A stretch of DNA of 39,595 nt from Acidimicrobiia bacterium (lineage in GTDB: Bacteria; Actinomycetota; Acidimicrobiia; Acidimicrobiales; Bin134). Location: contig JAJDYE010000001.1 in NCBI GenBank assembly GCA_022822905.1, forward strand, positions 1 through 39,595, written 5' to 3'. Positions 24,946 through 32,424 of the stretch are shown here, one piece after another. Under the pieces are notes generated by a model. It was not told the DNA's origin. It did no database searches and saw only the letters and a list, made by a program, of their open reading frames with translations. The first letter of the stretch is position 1. Each line of letters opens with the position of its first letter. The translations under genes were made by a program, and so were the position numbers.

Positions 24946-25794
24946 ATGCGGTTCGGGGTGATGATGCAGACCACCGACCGGTCGATGTCGCCGGTGCGCC
25001 TGGCCCAGGAAGCAGAGGCCCGAGGGTACGCCTGCATCTACCTGCCCGAGCACACCCACATCCCCACCAGCCGCCGCACACCGCCCCCCACCGGCGAGGA
25101 AGTGCTGCCCGAGACCTACTTGCGCACGCTGGACCCCTACATCGCTTTAGCGGCTTGCGCCCAGGCCACCGAGTCTGTGGGACTGGGGGTTGGGGTCGCC
25201 CTGCCCGCACAACACGACCCCATCACTTTTGCCAAGCAGTGCGCCACCCTCGATTGGATGAGCGGAGGCCGCCTGGTGCTGGGCATCGGCTACGGCTGGA
25301 ATCACGAGGAGATGGAGAACCATGGCATCGACGTGCGCCGCCGCCGGGCCCGGGTGCGCGAGCACATGCTGTGCGCTCAGGCGTTGTGGGGCAACGAGAT
25401 TGCCGAGTTCCACGGAGAATTCGTCCACATGGAACCCTCGTGGAGCTGGCCCAAGCCCGTCCAGCAGCCCCGCATCCGCACCATCATCGGCGCTGCCCCC
25501 GGCCCAACCACCTTCGCCCACATCGCCGAGTTCGGCGACGGCTGGATGCCCATCGGCGGTGCCGGGATGCGAGCTGCTCTGGCCGAGTTGGCCGAGGCCA
25601 TGACCGCCGCGGGACGGAGCATCGATGAGCTAGAGCTGGTCACCTACGGCACCCACCCCGACCCCGGCAAGCTGGCCTACTACCGGGACATCGGCATCAC
25701 CGAAGTGGTGCTGCGATTCCCCCACGGCGGCTCAGCCGACGAAGTACTGCCGGTGTTGGACGACTACACCCGCTGGATCGAAGAGTTCGGGTAA
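24946..25794 (+). CDS. luciferase-like (LLM class) F420-dependent oxidoreductase
   Basis: The 282-residue product has the luciferase-like barrel motifs: YACIYLPEHTHIP, GLGVGVALPAQHDPITFAKQ, LDWMSGGRLVLGIGYGWN and a TIIGAAPGPTTF segment with FGDGWMPIG. The RLVLGIGYGWN pattern is that of actinobacterial TIGR03619-type F420-dependent LLM proteins. A hydride transfer using F420 is expected; substrate unknown. ATG 24946 starts the first beta strand directly and follows a leaderless-type -10 box. It is divergent from ribA, which supplies a precursor shared by flavin and F420 routes. Confidence 0.82.
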   Translation: MRFGVMMQTTDRSMSPVRLAQEAEARGYACIYLPEHTHIPTSRRTPPPTGEEVLPETYLRTLDPYIALAACAQATESVGLGVGVALPAQHDPITFAKQCATLDWMSGGRLVLGIGYGWNHEEMENHGIDVRRRRARVREHMLCAQALWGNEIAEFHGEFVHMEPSWSWPKPVQQPRIRTIIGAAPGPTTFAHIAEFGDGWMPIGGAGMRAALAELAEAMTAAGRSIDELELVTYGTHPDPGKLAYYRDIGITEVVLRFPHGGSADEVLPVLDDYTRWIEEFG

Positions 25795-25803
25795 ACGAGC
25801 TGG

Positions 25804-26910
25804 CTATTCCTCACCGATGTCGAGCACAGTGCGGACTACGCCGCCGGCGTCCAGTTCATCAAGAGCAGCGGTAACGTCATTGAGGGGGCGGTGCTGGGTG
25901 ATCAACTCGTCGAGCAGGAGCTCGCCGGAACGGTAGAGATCGAAGATCCACGGAAAGTCCCGAGAGGGCGAGGAGTTGCCGTACATGCTGCCGGTGAGTG
26001 CCTTGCCGAAGTAGATCTCGGTAGCGTCGATGTGGAACGGGGTCCCCGCGGGCGGCCCGCCCACCATCACGGCCAAACCGCCCATGCCGATCGAGTTCCA
26101 GGCGTTCTTGTAGGTGGCTCCGGTGCCGATCACCTCGAAGGCGTAGTCGGCGCCTCTGCCTCCAGTCAGCTCCATTACCGCAGCCACTGGATCGTCGTCG
26201 GTGGCGTTCAAAGTGCGGGTGGCGCCAAATCTCTCGGCCAGAGCCAACTTGTCATCCAGCAAGTCCACCGCCACGATCTCGGCTGCGCCCATGAGGCGAC
26301 AGCCCTGGATGACGTTTAGGCCGACACCGCCACAGCCGTACACCACACAGGTGCTTCCCCGGCGGACCTGGGCGGTGTTGACGGCCGAACCCACCCCCGT
26401 AGGCACGCCGCAACCCACCAGGCAAGCCACGTCCAATCCCACGTCGTCGGGCACTCTCACCGCTTTGGAGAAGTGAACCACGGCGTGCTCGGCAAACGAA
26501 CCCACCGTGCAGAACGAGTGGTGGATCTCGCCGTCCTTCTCGAAGCGATGGCCACCGTCGTAGTAGGTGCCGATGGGGAAGGCAGGCAGCACCTGGCAGC
26601 GGTTGGAGAAACCCGCGGCGCACGACCGGCATCGACCGCAACTGGCCACCAGCGACAGCACCACCCGGTCGCCGGACTTGACTCCGGTGACGCCCTCCCC
26701 CACATCCTCCACTATCCCGGCCCCTTCGTGGCCCAGGATCATGGGAGTCTCCCAATCGCGGTTGCCGTGGTAAACGTGCAGGTCGCTGTGGCAGATCCCG
26801 CTGTGGGTGATCCGCACCAACACGTCTTGGGGGGCCAGATTGCAGATGTCCAGCTCGACGAGGTCGAGCGGCGCATGCGGCTCCCGATACACCGCAGCCC
26901 GGGTCTTCAT
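25804..26910 (-). CDS. zinc-dependent alcohol dehydrogenase (class III/NDMA-like)
   Basis: The 368-residue product is a medium-chain dehydrogenase. GICHSD, GHEGAGIVEDVG and the four structural cysteines in CGRCRSCAAGFSNRC give the catalytic and structural zinc sites; VYGCGGVGLNVIQG is the NAD-binding loop, and the preceding LVGCGVPTGVGSAVN holds the third catalytic-zinc Cys. This pattern fits class III/NDMA-dependent type alcohol dehydrogenases, which oxidise primary alcohols. AAGAGGAG precedes ATG 26910 on the minus strand, inside the end of the upstream gene, with an ATGA overlap that implies coupled translation. Confidence 0.87.
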   Translation of the reverse strand: MKTRAAVYREPHAPLDLVELDICNLAPQDVLVRITHSGICHSDLHVYHGNRDWETPMILGHEGAGIVEDVGEGVTGVKSGDRVVLSLVASCGRCRSCAAGFSNRCQVLPAFPIGTYYDGGHRFEKDGEIHHSFCTVGSFAEHAVVHFSKAVRVPDDVGLDVACLVGCGVPTGVGSAVNTAQVRRGSTCVVYGCGGVGLNVIQGCRLMGAAEIVAVDLLDDKLALAERFGATRTLNATDDDPVAAVMELTGGRGADYAFEVIGTGATYKNAWNSIGMGGLAVMVGGPPAGTPFHIDATEIYFGKALTGSMYGNSSPSRDFPWIFDLYRSGELLLDELITQHRPLNDVTAALDELDAGGVVRTVLDIGEE

Positions 26911-27926
26911 GCCTGTGTCTCCTCTTGAGTCGTCGCTGCCAGCCATTCCCGCAGCTCCCGGACGCCCCAGTGCCAGCGGTACTCCCCGATTCCCGGCTCG
27001 CCCTCGTAGCTCCAATCCACGAAGCCGTTGCACGAGAACGCGTTGGTGGACACCTTCTCAATGGTGCGGGCCACCCGGCCGTCGAAACGGTGGCTGCGGC
27101 CCCGCTCGTCGACGATCTCATAGACCAGTGCAGTAGTGCGATAGCCGTCCAACTCGAACCGGCCCATCCCCTCGGCGATGCGGACGATTTCCCCGCCATC
27201 AAGCAGGTAACCGTGCGTGATCACGCAGGAATCAGGAGTGTCGTTGCGGGTCTGGACCAGGAAGTGGAGGTCGTCACCCCAATGGCCGTCATCGAAGTTG
27301 CCGCAGCCCAGCCGAGCCACTGATTCCCGGCGGGGGCCCCACGAGTGATCGCGGTTGACCGCGCAATCCACTTCGAACCGCACGCCATTCACCACTGCCT
27401 CCCCCGAAACGTGCAGGGTCTGGTCGATATGGCCGTGGGTCAAGGTCGCATCTGAGCGCTGGATCGACCCGAATCCCTCCCCCGCTCCCGCCACTTTGGT
27501 CTCTCCCACCTCTACCGGCGGCATCAACGCGGTGTACTCCAAGTCGAACACCGTCCCGTCGATGCCGTCGTAGCGGACTTCCCAGCGCTGGAACGCCTCG
27601 GTCTGGCGCACCGCGATGCCGTTGTCCAGGCGGTAGTCGTCCAGGTTGTGGGGCGGCATGGGCATGGCAAAGCGGTCCTCGTGCATATCGTTGGCCAAGG
27701 CCCCGGTGGCGCCCAGCCCCCGGTTGGAATACACGAACACGTTGGCCCCCACCACTCCTAGCGTGGGCCGCCACATCGAGCGCAGGTGCCCGACCATCGC
27801 CTCCTCAGGCACGAAGAAGCAGAACCAGTTGGTCTCCACCCAATTCCAGTCCCGAAAGCGGGGCTCGTGAAGAAACCGGTCTCTTCGACTCAGCCGAGTC
27901 CCCGGGGCCTGAATGCTCTCTCCCAT
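26907..27926 (-). CDS. uncharacterised lipocalin-like (DUF7064/7065-type) protein
   Basis: The 339-residue product has no signal peptide and no clear catalytic motif. NRDHSWGPRR near the centre is the kind of motif seen in AttH/CrtC-like lipocalin-fold and DUF7064-type proteins, and the N-terminal WVETNWFCFFVPEE would fit a DUF7065-like part. Such proteins are often encoded next to dehydrogenases and CoA enzymes for hydrophobic substrates. ATG 27926 is chosen for the GGAGG site five bases upstream; an in-frame start at 27953 has none. It overlaps the alcohol dehydrogenase start, so the two probably act on the same compound. Family assignment is from memory of motifs and is tentative. Confidence 0.7.
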   Translation of the reverse strand: MGESIQAPGTRLSRRDRFLHEPRFRDWNWVETNWFCFFVPEEAMVGHLRSMWRPTLGVVGANVFVYSNRGLGATGALANDMHEDRFAMPMPPHNLDDYRLDNGIAVRQTEAFQRWEVRYDGIDGTVFDLEYTALMPPVEVGETKVAGAGEGFGSIQRSDATLTHGHIDQTLHVSGEAVVNGVRFEVDCAVNRDHSWGPRRESVARLGCGNFDDGHWGDDLHFLVQTRNDTPDSCVITHGYLLDGGEIVRIAEGMGRFELDGYRTTALVYEIVDERGRSHRFDGRVARTIEKVSTNAFSCNGFVDWSYEGEPGIGEYRWHWGVRELREWLAATTQEETQA

Positions 27927-27970
27927 CGACCTCCGACCGTACTCCGCGAGCACAGCCCGCCACGCAATGG

Positions 27971-28068
27971 ATCAGCCGGGGCCGAGGTCGAGGCCGGCGA
28001 AATTCTCCTCTCCCTTGTGGATGGTGGTAACCACAAATCAGCCGGGGCCGAGGTCGAGGCCGGCGAAA
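27971..28068. repeat. identical 32-bp direct repeats at the MFS gene end
   Basis: Copies at 27971-28002 and 28037-28068 are identical over 32 bases, at a 66-bp offset. The second copy is the last ten codons and stop of the MFS gene (minus strand, FAGLDLGPG); the first lies just downstream of its stop. A small TTGTGG/CCACAA hairpin (28015-28036) sits between. Confidence 0.85.
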
Positions 28069-29267
28069 CCGCGGGACCGGATGACCGTGATCGCCCAAAA
28101 GACAGCCAGCAATCCCCCGTACACCAGCACCACGAACCGCATGGACACCAGGTCGCCCAGGAATCCCCCGATGAACGCGCCGATAGGCAGCCCGGAAAGC
28201 ACCGACATCAGCCACACCGACATGACCCGGCCTCGAAACTGCTCGTCCACCTGCACTTGCAGGGCGCTGTTCATCGTCACGCCATGGGCCATATGGCCCG
28301 CTCCGAAGATCAAGTACCCCAACAGGCCGACAACCAGCCAAGAAGTCGCCCCGGTAACCAACACCCCGACGGCATACACCCCCACTGCTGTCATCTCGAC
28401 CCGGGATCGGGCGTGGCGATCGCCGTACCTGGTCACGTACAGCGCGGCCAGCATCGACCCGAACCCAAACGTCGCCGTGAGCCAGCCCAGCCCGCCATCG
28501 CCCAGGGTGAACACATCGTCGGCCACGCTGGCCACCAGGGCGAAGGCGAAGACCGCACCGAAACTGGCCACGATGAACGAGGTGCTCATCACCAGGCGCA
28601 TCGCCGGACGCCGCCAGATGTAGGCGACACCTCGGCTGAATTGCACCAGGAACGGCTCCCGCTCAATTGGCTCCGCGGGACGCAGCCTGATCGGGGCCAT
28701 GTACATCAGGCCAATAGCGAACCCGACAATGGTGATGGCGAAGGCCGGGCCCGGACTCCACAACCACAGGATGAGTCCGGCCAAGCCGGGGCCCAAGGCC
28801 CTCCCCGCGGTGAACGACAAGGACACGAACCGCACCGCCGACACCAAATCCTCGGGGGGAACCAGCAGGGCGGTCATGGCCTGGGTGGGGGCCCACTGGA
28901 ATCCCGATGCCGCCCCCACCACCAATTGGAGCCCGATGATCAGCCACGGGTTCAAAGCACCGGCGAGATAGAGCACCAGATAGGCGGTCGCCACCACCAT
29001 CTGCATCCAGAACGATCCCAACAAAATGGCCTTGCGGCTGGTCCGGTCGCTCCAGATGCCGGCCACCGGAGTCATGATCAGAGATGGCACCAGCACCGCG
29101 AACGCGGAAGCCCCGACCCAGGTGTTCGAATCGGTCAGCTCGTTCACATAGAACGGCACCGCCAGCGACTGCATGAACTGACCGGTGGTGGCGATGGACA
29201 CGCCGATGAAGAACAGCCGGAATCCCCGATGAGACAGGGCGCGAAACGGAGAAGACGGGACAGACAC
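28038..29267 (-). CDS. MFS transporter (EntS/MFS_3 type exporter)
   Basis: The 409-residue product has about 12 hydrophobic segments. The pattern FRLFFIGVSIATTGQFMQSLAVPFYV near the N-terminus, GIWSDRTSRKAILLG after helix 2, and EQFRGRVMSVWLMSVLSGLPIGAFIGG in the second half matches the EntS-like MFS_3 exporters (pieces: FRLFFIGVSIATTGQ, WSDRTSRKAILLG, QFRGRVMSVW). These export siderophores, drugs or other small molecules by proton antiport. The start is GTG 29267; TACTGT lies nine bases upstream on the minus strand (29277-29282), with no Shine-Dalgarno, suggesting a leaderless mRNA. Direct repeats flank the gene at both ends. No siderophore genes are nearby, so the substrate is open. Confidence 0.85.
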   Translation of the reverse strand: MSVPSSPFRALSHRGFRLFFIGVSIATTGQFMQSLAVPFYVNELTDSNTWVGASAFAVLVPSLIMTPVAGIWSDRTSRKAILLGSFWMQMVVATAYLVLYLAGALNPWLIIGLQLVVGAASGFQWAPTQAMTALLVPPEDLVSAVRFVSLSFTAGRALGPGLAGLILWLWSPGPAFAITIVGFAIGLMYMAPIRLRPAEPIEREPFLVQFSRGVAYIWRRPAMRLVMSTSFIVASFGAVFAFALVASVADDVFTLGDGGLGWLTATFGFGSMLAALYVTRYGDRHARSRVEMTAVGVYAVGVLVTGATSWLVVGLLGYLIFGAGHMAHGVTMNSALQVQVDEQFRGRVMSVWLMSVLSGLPIGAFIGGFLGDLVSMRFVVLVYGGLLAVFWAITVIRSRGFAGLDLGPG

Positions 29268-29276
29268 GATCAGCCG

Positions 29277-29282
29277 ACAGTA
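29277..29282 (-). promoter_or_regulatory. -10-like hexamer of a probable leaderless MFS start
   Basis: On the minus strand TACTGT precedes GTG 29267 by nine bases. It overlaps the edge of the first of two 29-bp direct repeats. Confidence 0.35.
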
Positions 29283-29348
29283 GTTGCCCCAATGATGAAT
29301 CTGGTCGTCTCCCTTTTGCTACTTGCCCCAATGATGAATCTGGTCGTC
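29281..29348. repeat. two 29-bp direct repeats upstream of the MFS gene
   Basis: Copies at 29281-29309 and 29320-29348 differ at one base (TAGTTGCCCC versus TACTTGCCCC, then the same 19 bases ending GGTCGTC), at a 39-bp offset. They fill most of the space between the divergent MFS and DUF2889-like genes, so they could be paired regulator sites. Confidence 0.85.
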
Positions 29349-29374
29349 CGCGGTCGGTGTGCCAACATCGGCCA

Positions 29375-30178
29375 GTGCCCCAGGATGAACTACAGCCTGC
29401 GCTGGTCCGCAATCGCCATGGCAGCGGCGCCTTCCGCCGACGGCTGCGGATGATCGCCCCCGACCCCCAAACAGTGGTGGTCGGCCTTGAGGACGACATG
29501 CACCACTACGAGGCGGCGCTCACCCATGACGGCCGCCACATCACCAATGCGTCCGCCGCGGGGCCCAGGATGCCCTGGGAACCGTGCTCCGGCGCACTCG
29601 ACCAGCTCCAGGCCCTGGTGGGCTGCCCGCTGACCACCACCGCGTCGGAGGTGTTCGCCTGGACCGACGTCCGCCAGCAATGCACTCACCTCTATGACGC
29701 TGCCGTTCTCGGGGTGCTCCACGCTGCCCGGGGGCGAGTCGGCACCCGCCAATACGACGCCACCGTGCCCGACTGGGACCAGCCCCCGTTCGATGCCTGG
29801 ATCGAGCGGGATGGGATCGAGGTCTGCCGCTGGCGGATGGCCGCGACCCTGGAGATCGAATCACCTGAGCCGTTCGGCGGTCGTCAGCTCAAGGGCGGGT
29901 TCGTCCGCTGGTGCGAGGAGGTGTTGGATCCCGAGGCCGCCGAGGCCGCCTGGGTGCTCCAGCGCACCGTATGGCTGTCGGGCGCCCGCCGGGTGGAACT
30001 GGAGGACTGTGACGACGCCATCGTCTCCGGGCTGGTTCCAAACGTCTGCTGGACGTCACAGCCGGAGCGCTATCACGTGGCCTTTCGGCGCCGGGGAACG
30101 CTGCGAGACCACGGCCCCAGCACCGATGGGATGCTTGTGGACATGCCGACCCGTTGGCCCCAACTCCACGGCACCTGA
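29375..30178 (+). CDS. DUF2889-like protein
   Basis: The product (267 residues from GTG 29375) resembles DUF2889 proteins: HYEAALTHDGRHITNASA, then WEPCSGALDQLQALVGCPL and QQCTHLYDAAVLGVLHAA, echoing the family's C-x-x-L-x-G and G-C-T-H-L segments. No function is established for the family. The start is uncertain: GTG 29357, GTG 29375 and ATG 29447 are all in frame and none has a good Shine-Dalgarno. The stop lies 13 bp before the MoxR-like gene, with a small CTGAG/CTCAG hairpin (30175-30187), so co-transcription with the MoxR operon is possible. Confidence 0.6.
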   Translation: MPQDELQPALVRNRHGSGAFRRRLRMIAPDPQTVVVGLEDDMHHYEAALTHDGRHITNASAAGPRMPWEPCSGALDQLQALVGCPLTTTASEVFAWTDVRQQCTHLYDAAVLGVLHAARGRVGTRQYDATVPDWDQPPFDAWIERDGIEVCRWRMAATLEIESPEPFGGRQLKGGFVRWCEEVLDPEAAEAAWVLQRTVWLSGARRVELEDCDDAIVSGLVPNVCWTSQPERYHVAFRRRGTLRDHGPSTDGMLVDMPTRWPQLHGT

Positions 30179-30191
30179 GAGACTCAGCGGT

Positions 30192-31151
30192 ATGGCGATG
30201 AGAGAAACTGAGGAACCGCTGTTCGCCGAGCAGTTCCAATCCATCGTCTCCAATATCGGCAAGGCCATCATGGGCAAGCCCGATGTGCTGGACTTGGCCG
30301 TTACCTGCCTGCTGGCCGAGGGGCATCTGCTCATCGAAGACGCCCCCGGTGTGGGCAAGACGAGCCTGGCCAAGGCTCTGGCCATCACCGTGCAAGCTGA
30401 GTTCGGCCGCATCCAATTCACCCCCGACCTGCTCCCCTCCGATGTGGTGGGGGCCACGATCTGGAACCGAGCGGCCAATTCGCTGGACTTCCAGCCCGGA
30501 CCGGTATTTTCCGGCATCGTGGTGGCCGATGAGATCAACCGCGCCTCGCCCAAGACCCAGTCGGCCTTGTTGGAATCCATGGCCGAGCGACAGGTCACGG
30601 TGGACGGCACCACCCACAGCCTCCCCCGGCCGTTCATGGTGATCGCCACCCAGAATCCACTTGAGCACGAGGGCACCTATCCGCTGCCGGAAAGCCAACT
30701 CGACCGGTTCTTGATGCGAATCGAGGTGGGCTATCCCTCAAAGCAGGACGAGCTTGAGATTCTCGACGCCCATGGCACTGACAACCCGCTGGACACCCTT
30801 CGCCCGGTGGTGGATTCCCAGACGGTGAGCATGCTGGCCGACCACGCCAGCACGGTGTTCATGGCTCCGGGGATCAAGCGCTATCTGGTGCAGATCGCCA
30901 ACGCCACCAGAGACCACCCCAGCCTCATCTTGGGGATGTCTACCCGGGCAACCCTCGCACTTCAGCGGGCGAGCCGGGTTCGGGCCGCTGCTCAGGGGCG
31001 GGACTACGTGCTTCCCGACGACGTGAAGCATCTGGCTGTACCCGTATTGGCCCATAGGCTGCTGTTGGATCCCCAGGCTCGGGCTCGAGGCACTCCAGCC
31101 ACTCGCATCGTCGAAGACATCATGAGCTCGGTTCCGGCCCCCGTCGACTAG
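30192..31151 (+). CDS. MoxR family AAA+ ATPase
   Basis: The 319-residue product is a MoxR-type AAA+ protein: Walker A in EDAPGVGKTSLAK, the FTPDLLPSDVVGA segment, Walker B in VVADEINRASPKTQSALLE, sensor 1 in VIATQNPLEHEGTYPLPE and the FLMRI/LDRF region. MoxR ATPases act as chaperones that assemble or activate partner complexes, commonly beside DUF58 and transglutaminase-like genes as here. ATG 30192 has no obvious Shine-Dalgarno; ATG 30198 is an alternative. Gene order MoxR, DUF58, transglutaminase is conserved in actinobacteria and suggests a cell-envelope-linked complex. Confidence 0.88.
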   Translation: MAMRETEEPLFAEQFQSIVSNIGKAIMGKPDVLDLAVTCLLAEGHLLIEDAPGVGKTSLAKALAITVQAEFGRIQFTPDLLPSDVVGATIWNRAANSLDFQPGPVFSGIVVADEINRASPKTQSALLESMAERQVTVDGTTHSLPRPFMVIATQNPLEHEGTYPLPESQLDRFLMRIEVGYPSKQDELEILDAHGTDNPLDTLRPVVDSQTVSMLADHASTVFMAPGIKRYLVQIANATRDHPSLILGMSTRATLALQRASRVRAAAQGRDYVLPDDVKHLAVPVLAHRLLLDPQARARGTPATRIVEDIMSSVPAPVD

Positions 31152-31164
31152 AACCAGCCCGACC

Positions 31165-32424
31165 ATGCTCACCCCTTCCGGCTGGCTGCTGCTGATCGGG
31201 TCGGCGCTGCTGATAGCCGCAGGCTGGGTGTTTGGCTCCAGCGAGTTGCTGGCCGTAGGCGTCGCCGGCGCCGCGGTGGCTGTCCTCGCGTTGGCCTACG
31301 TCAAGGTCTGCCCGCCTTTGCGGGCGATGTCCCGGTCGCTCAAACCGCAGCAAATACACGTGGGCAGCGAGTGCCATGTGCAGCTGGAGCTGGCCAACCC
31401 CAGCCGCTTCCGCACCCCGGTGCTGCGACTGGCCGATGAAATCTCGTTTTCCACCAAGAACTCGATAAGCGACTTCCGGTCACCAGACCTGCTGGTGGCA
31501 CCGGTTTCATCGGGTGACAGTTTGACGGTGAGCTACCGACTGCCTACCGAAGAGAGAGGTCGGGCCATTACCGGGCCGCTCACCTTGACCGTGGCCGATC
31601 CTCTGAGCATGGCAGCCCGGCATTTCCTGGTCGGGGGCAAAGCCGAGGCGCTGGTCTACCCGGCAGTCGTCCCGATCAAGCCTCCCCCCCGCCTGCCCGG
31701 AAACACGTTCGACGCCGTTCGGCGCAGCCCCATGGCCCAAAGCGGCGACGAGCTGTACGGATTGCGCCCGTTTCAGAGGGGAGACGACCCGCGTCACATT
31801 CACTGGCGGTCGTCCGCCCATCACGACGAGCTGATCGTCCGCCAGTTCGAGGAGTTCTCCCACACTCACACCACCGTTTTGCTGGATACTCGGAGCGCGC
31901 AGTTAGATGCTGAGGCCGGCTTCGAGCGTTTCGAGGCCATGGTGTCGGCCGCGGCCAGCATCTGTCGGGCCAGCCTGCGCCGGGGAGATCAAACCCGGTT
32001 GACGACGACTGCGGACTACGACAGCGGATTTGGGTGTGATTCGGCTCACCTTCACAAGATCTACGAGCACTTGGCCCTCGTCAGCCCCGACGTCGGCAGT
32101 TTGATCGGTGCGGTTGAGCGGCTGGGACGAGAGCACGGCGGCGGGCTGGTGGTGGCCGTTGTCGCTGAAGCAGATGGCACTGAAGCCGGATCGCTTACGC
32201 CGCTGGGCTCGCAGTTCACCTCCAAAACGGTGGTGTTGTTCGCTGCTTTAGAGCAGGCGCAAGCGGGGCGCTTGCCCCCTACTTTCGTCCCGGGGGCGAC
32301 CTTGCTGCCTGTGGATGAACCCTCGGGATTTGCCGAAGCATGGGCAACGCATACGGCCTCCAATGAGGAGTCCTCCACACCGCCCTTCCCGGCTGCATCC
32401 ACTGCCTTCGATCAACGCCCATGA
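31165..32424 (+). CDS. DUF58 domain membrane protein
   Basis: The 419-residue product has two N-terminal transmembrane helices (about 6-45), then an extracytoplasmic-looking beta-rich part, and the DUF58 core GDELYGLRPFQRGDDPRHIHWRSSAH (pieces: YGLRPFQRGDDPRHIHW). The following TTVLLDTR segment starts a VWA-like fold. DUF58 proteins usually accompany MoxR ATPases as their putative targets. It begins 13 bp after the MoxR stop and ends by an ATGA overlap with the transglutaminase gene. Confidence 0.87.
   Translation: MLTPSGWLLLIGSALLIAAGWVFGSSELLAVGVAGAAVAVLALAYVKVCPPLRAMSRSLKPQQIHVGSECHVQLELANPSRFRTPVLRLADEISFSTKNSISDFRSPDLLVAPVSSGDSLTVSYRLPTEERGRAITGPLTLTVADPLSMAARHFLVGGKAEALVYPAVVPIKPPPRLPGNTFDAVRRSPMAQSGDELYGLRPFQRGDDPRHIHWRSSAHHDELIVRQFEEFSHTHTTVLLDTRSAQLDAEAGFERFEAMVSAAASICRASLRRGDQTRLTTTADYDSGFGCDSAHLHKIYEHLALVSPDVGSLIGAVERLGREHGGGLVVAVVAEADGTEAGSLTPLGSQFTSKTVVLFAALEQAQAGRLPPTFVPGATLLPVDEPSGFAEAWATHTASNEESSTPPFPAASTAFDQRP

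Noticed and set aside
27971..29348. Direct repeats considered as a degenerate CRISPR array
   Set aside because: Only two copies at each place, unrelated to each other, with spacers of 34 and 10 bases and one copy inside a gene; no cas genes.
27786..29453. 555-codon plus-strand frame over the MFS gene
   Set aside because: His/Pro/Arg/Gln-rich antisense translation; the minus strand encodes a clear 12-helix transporter.
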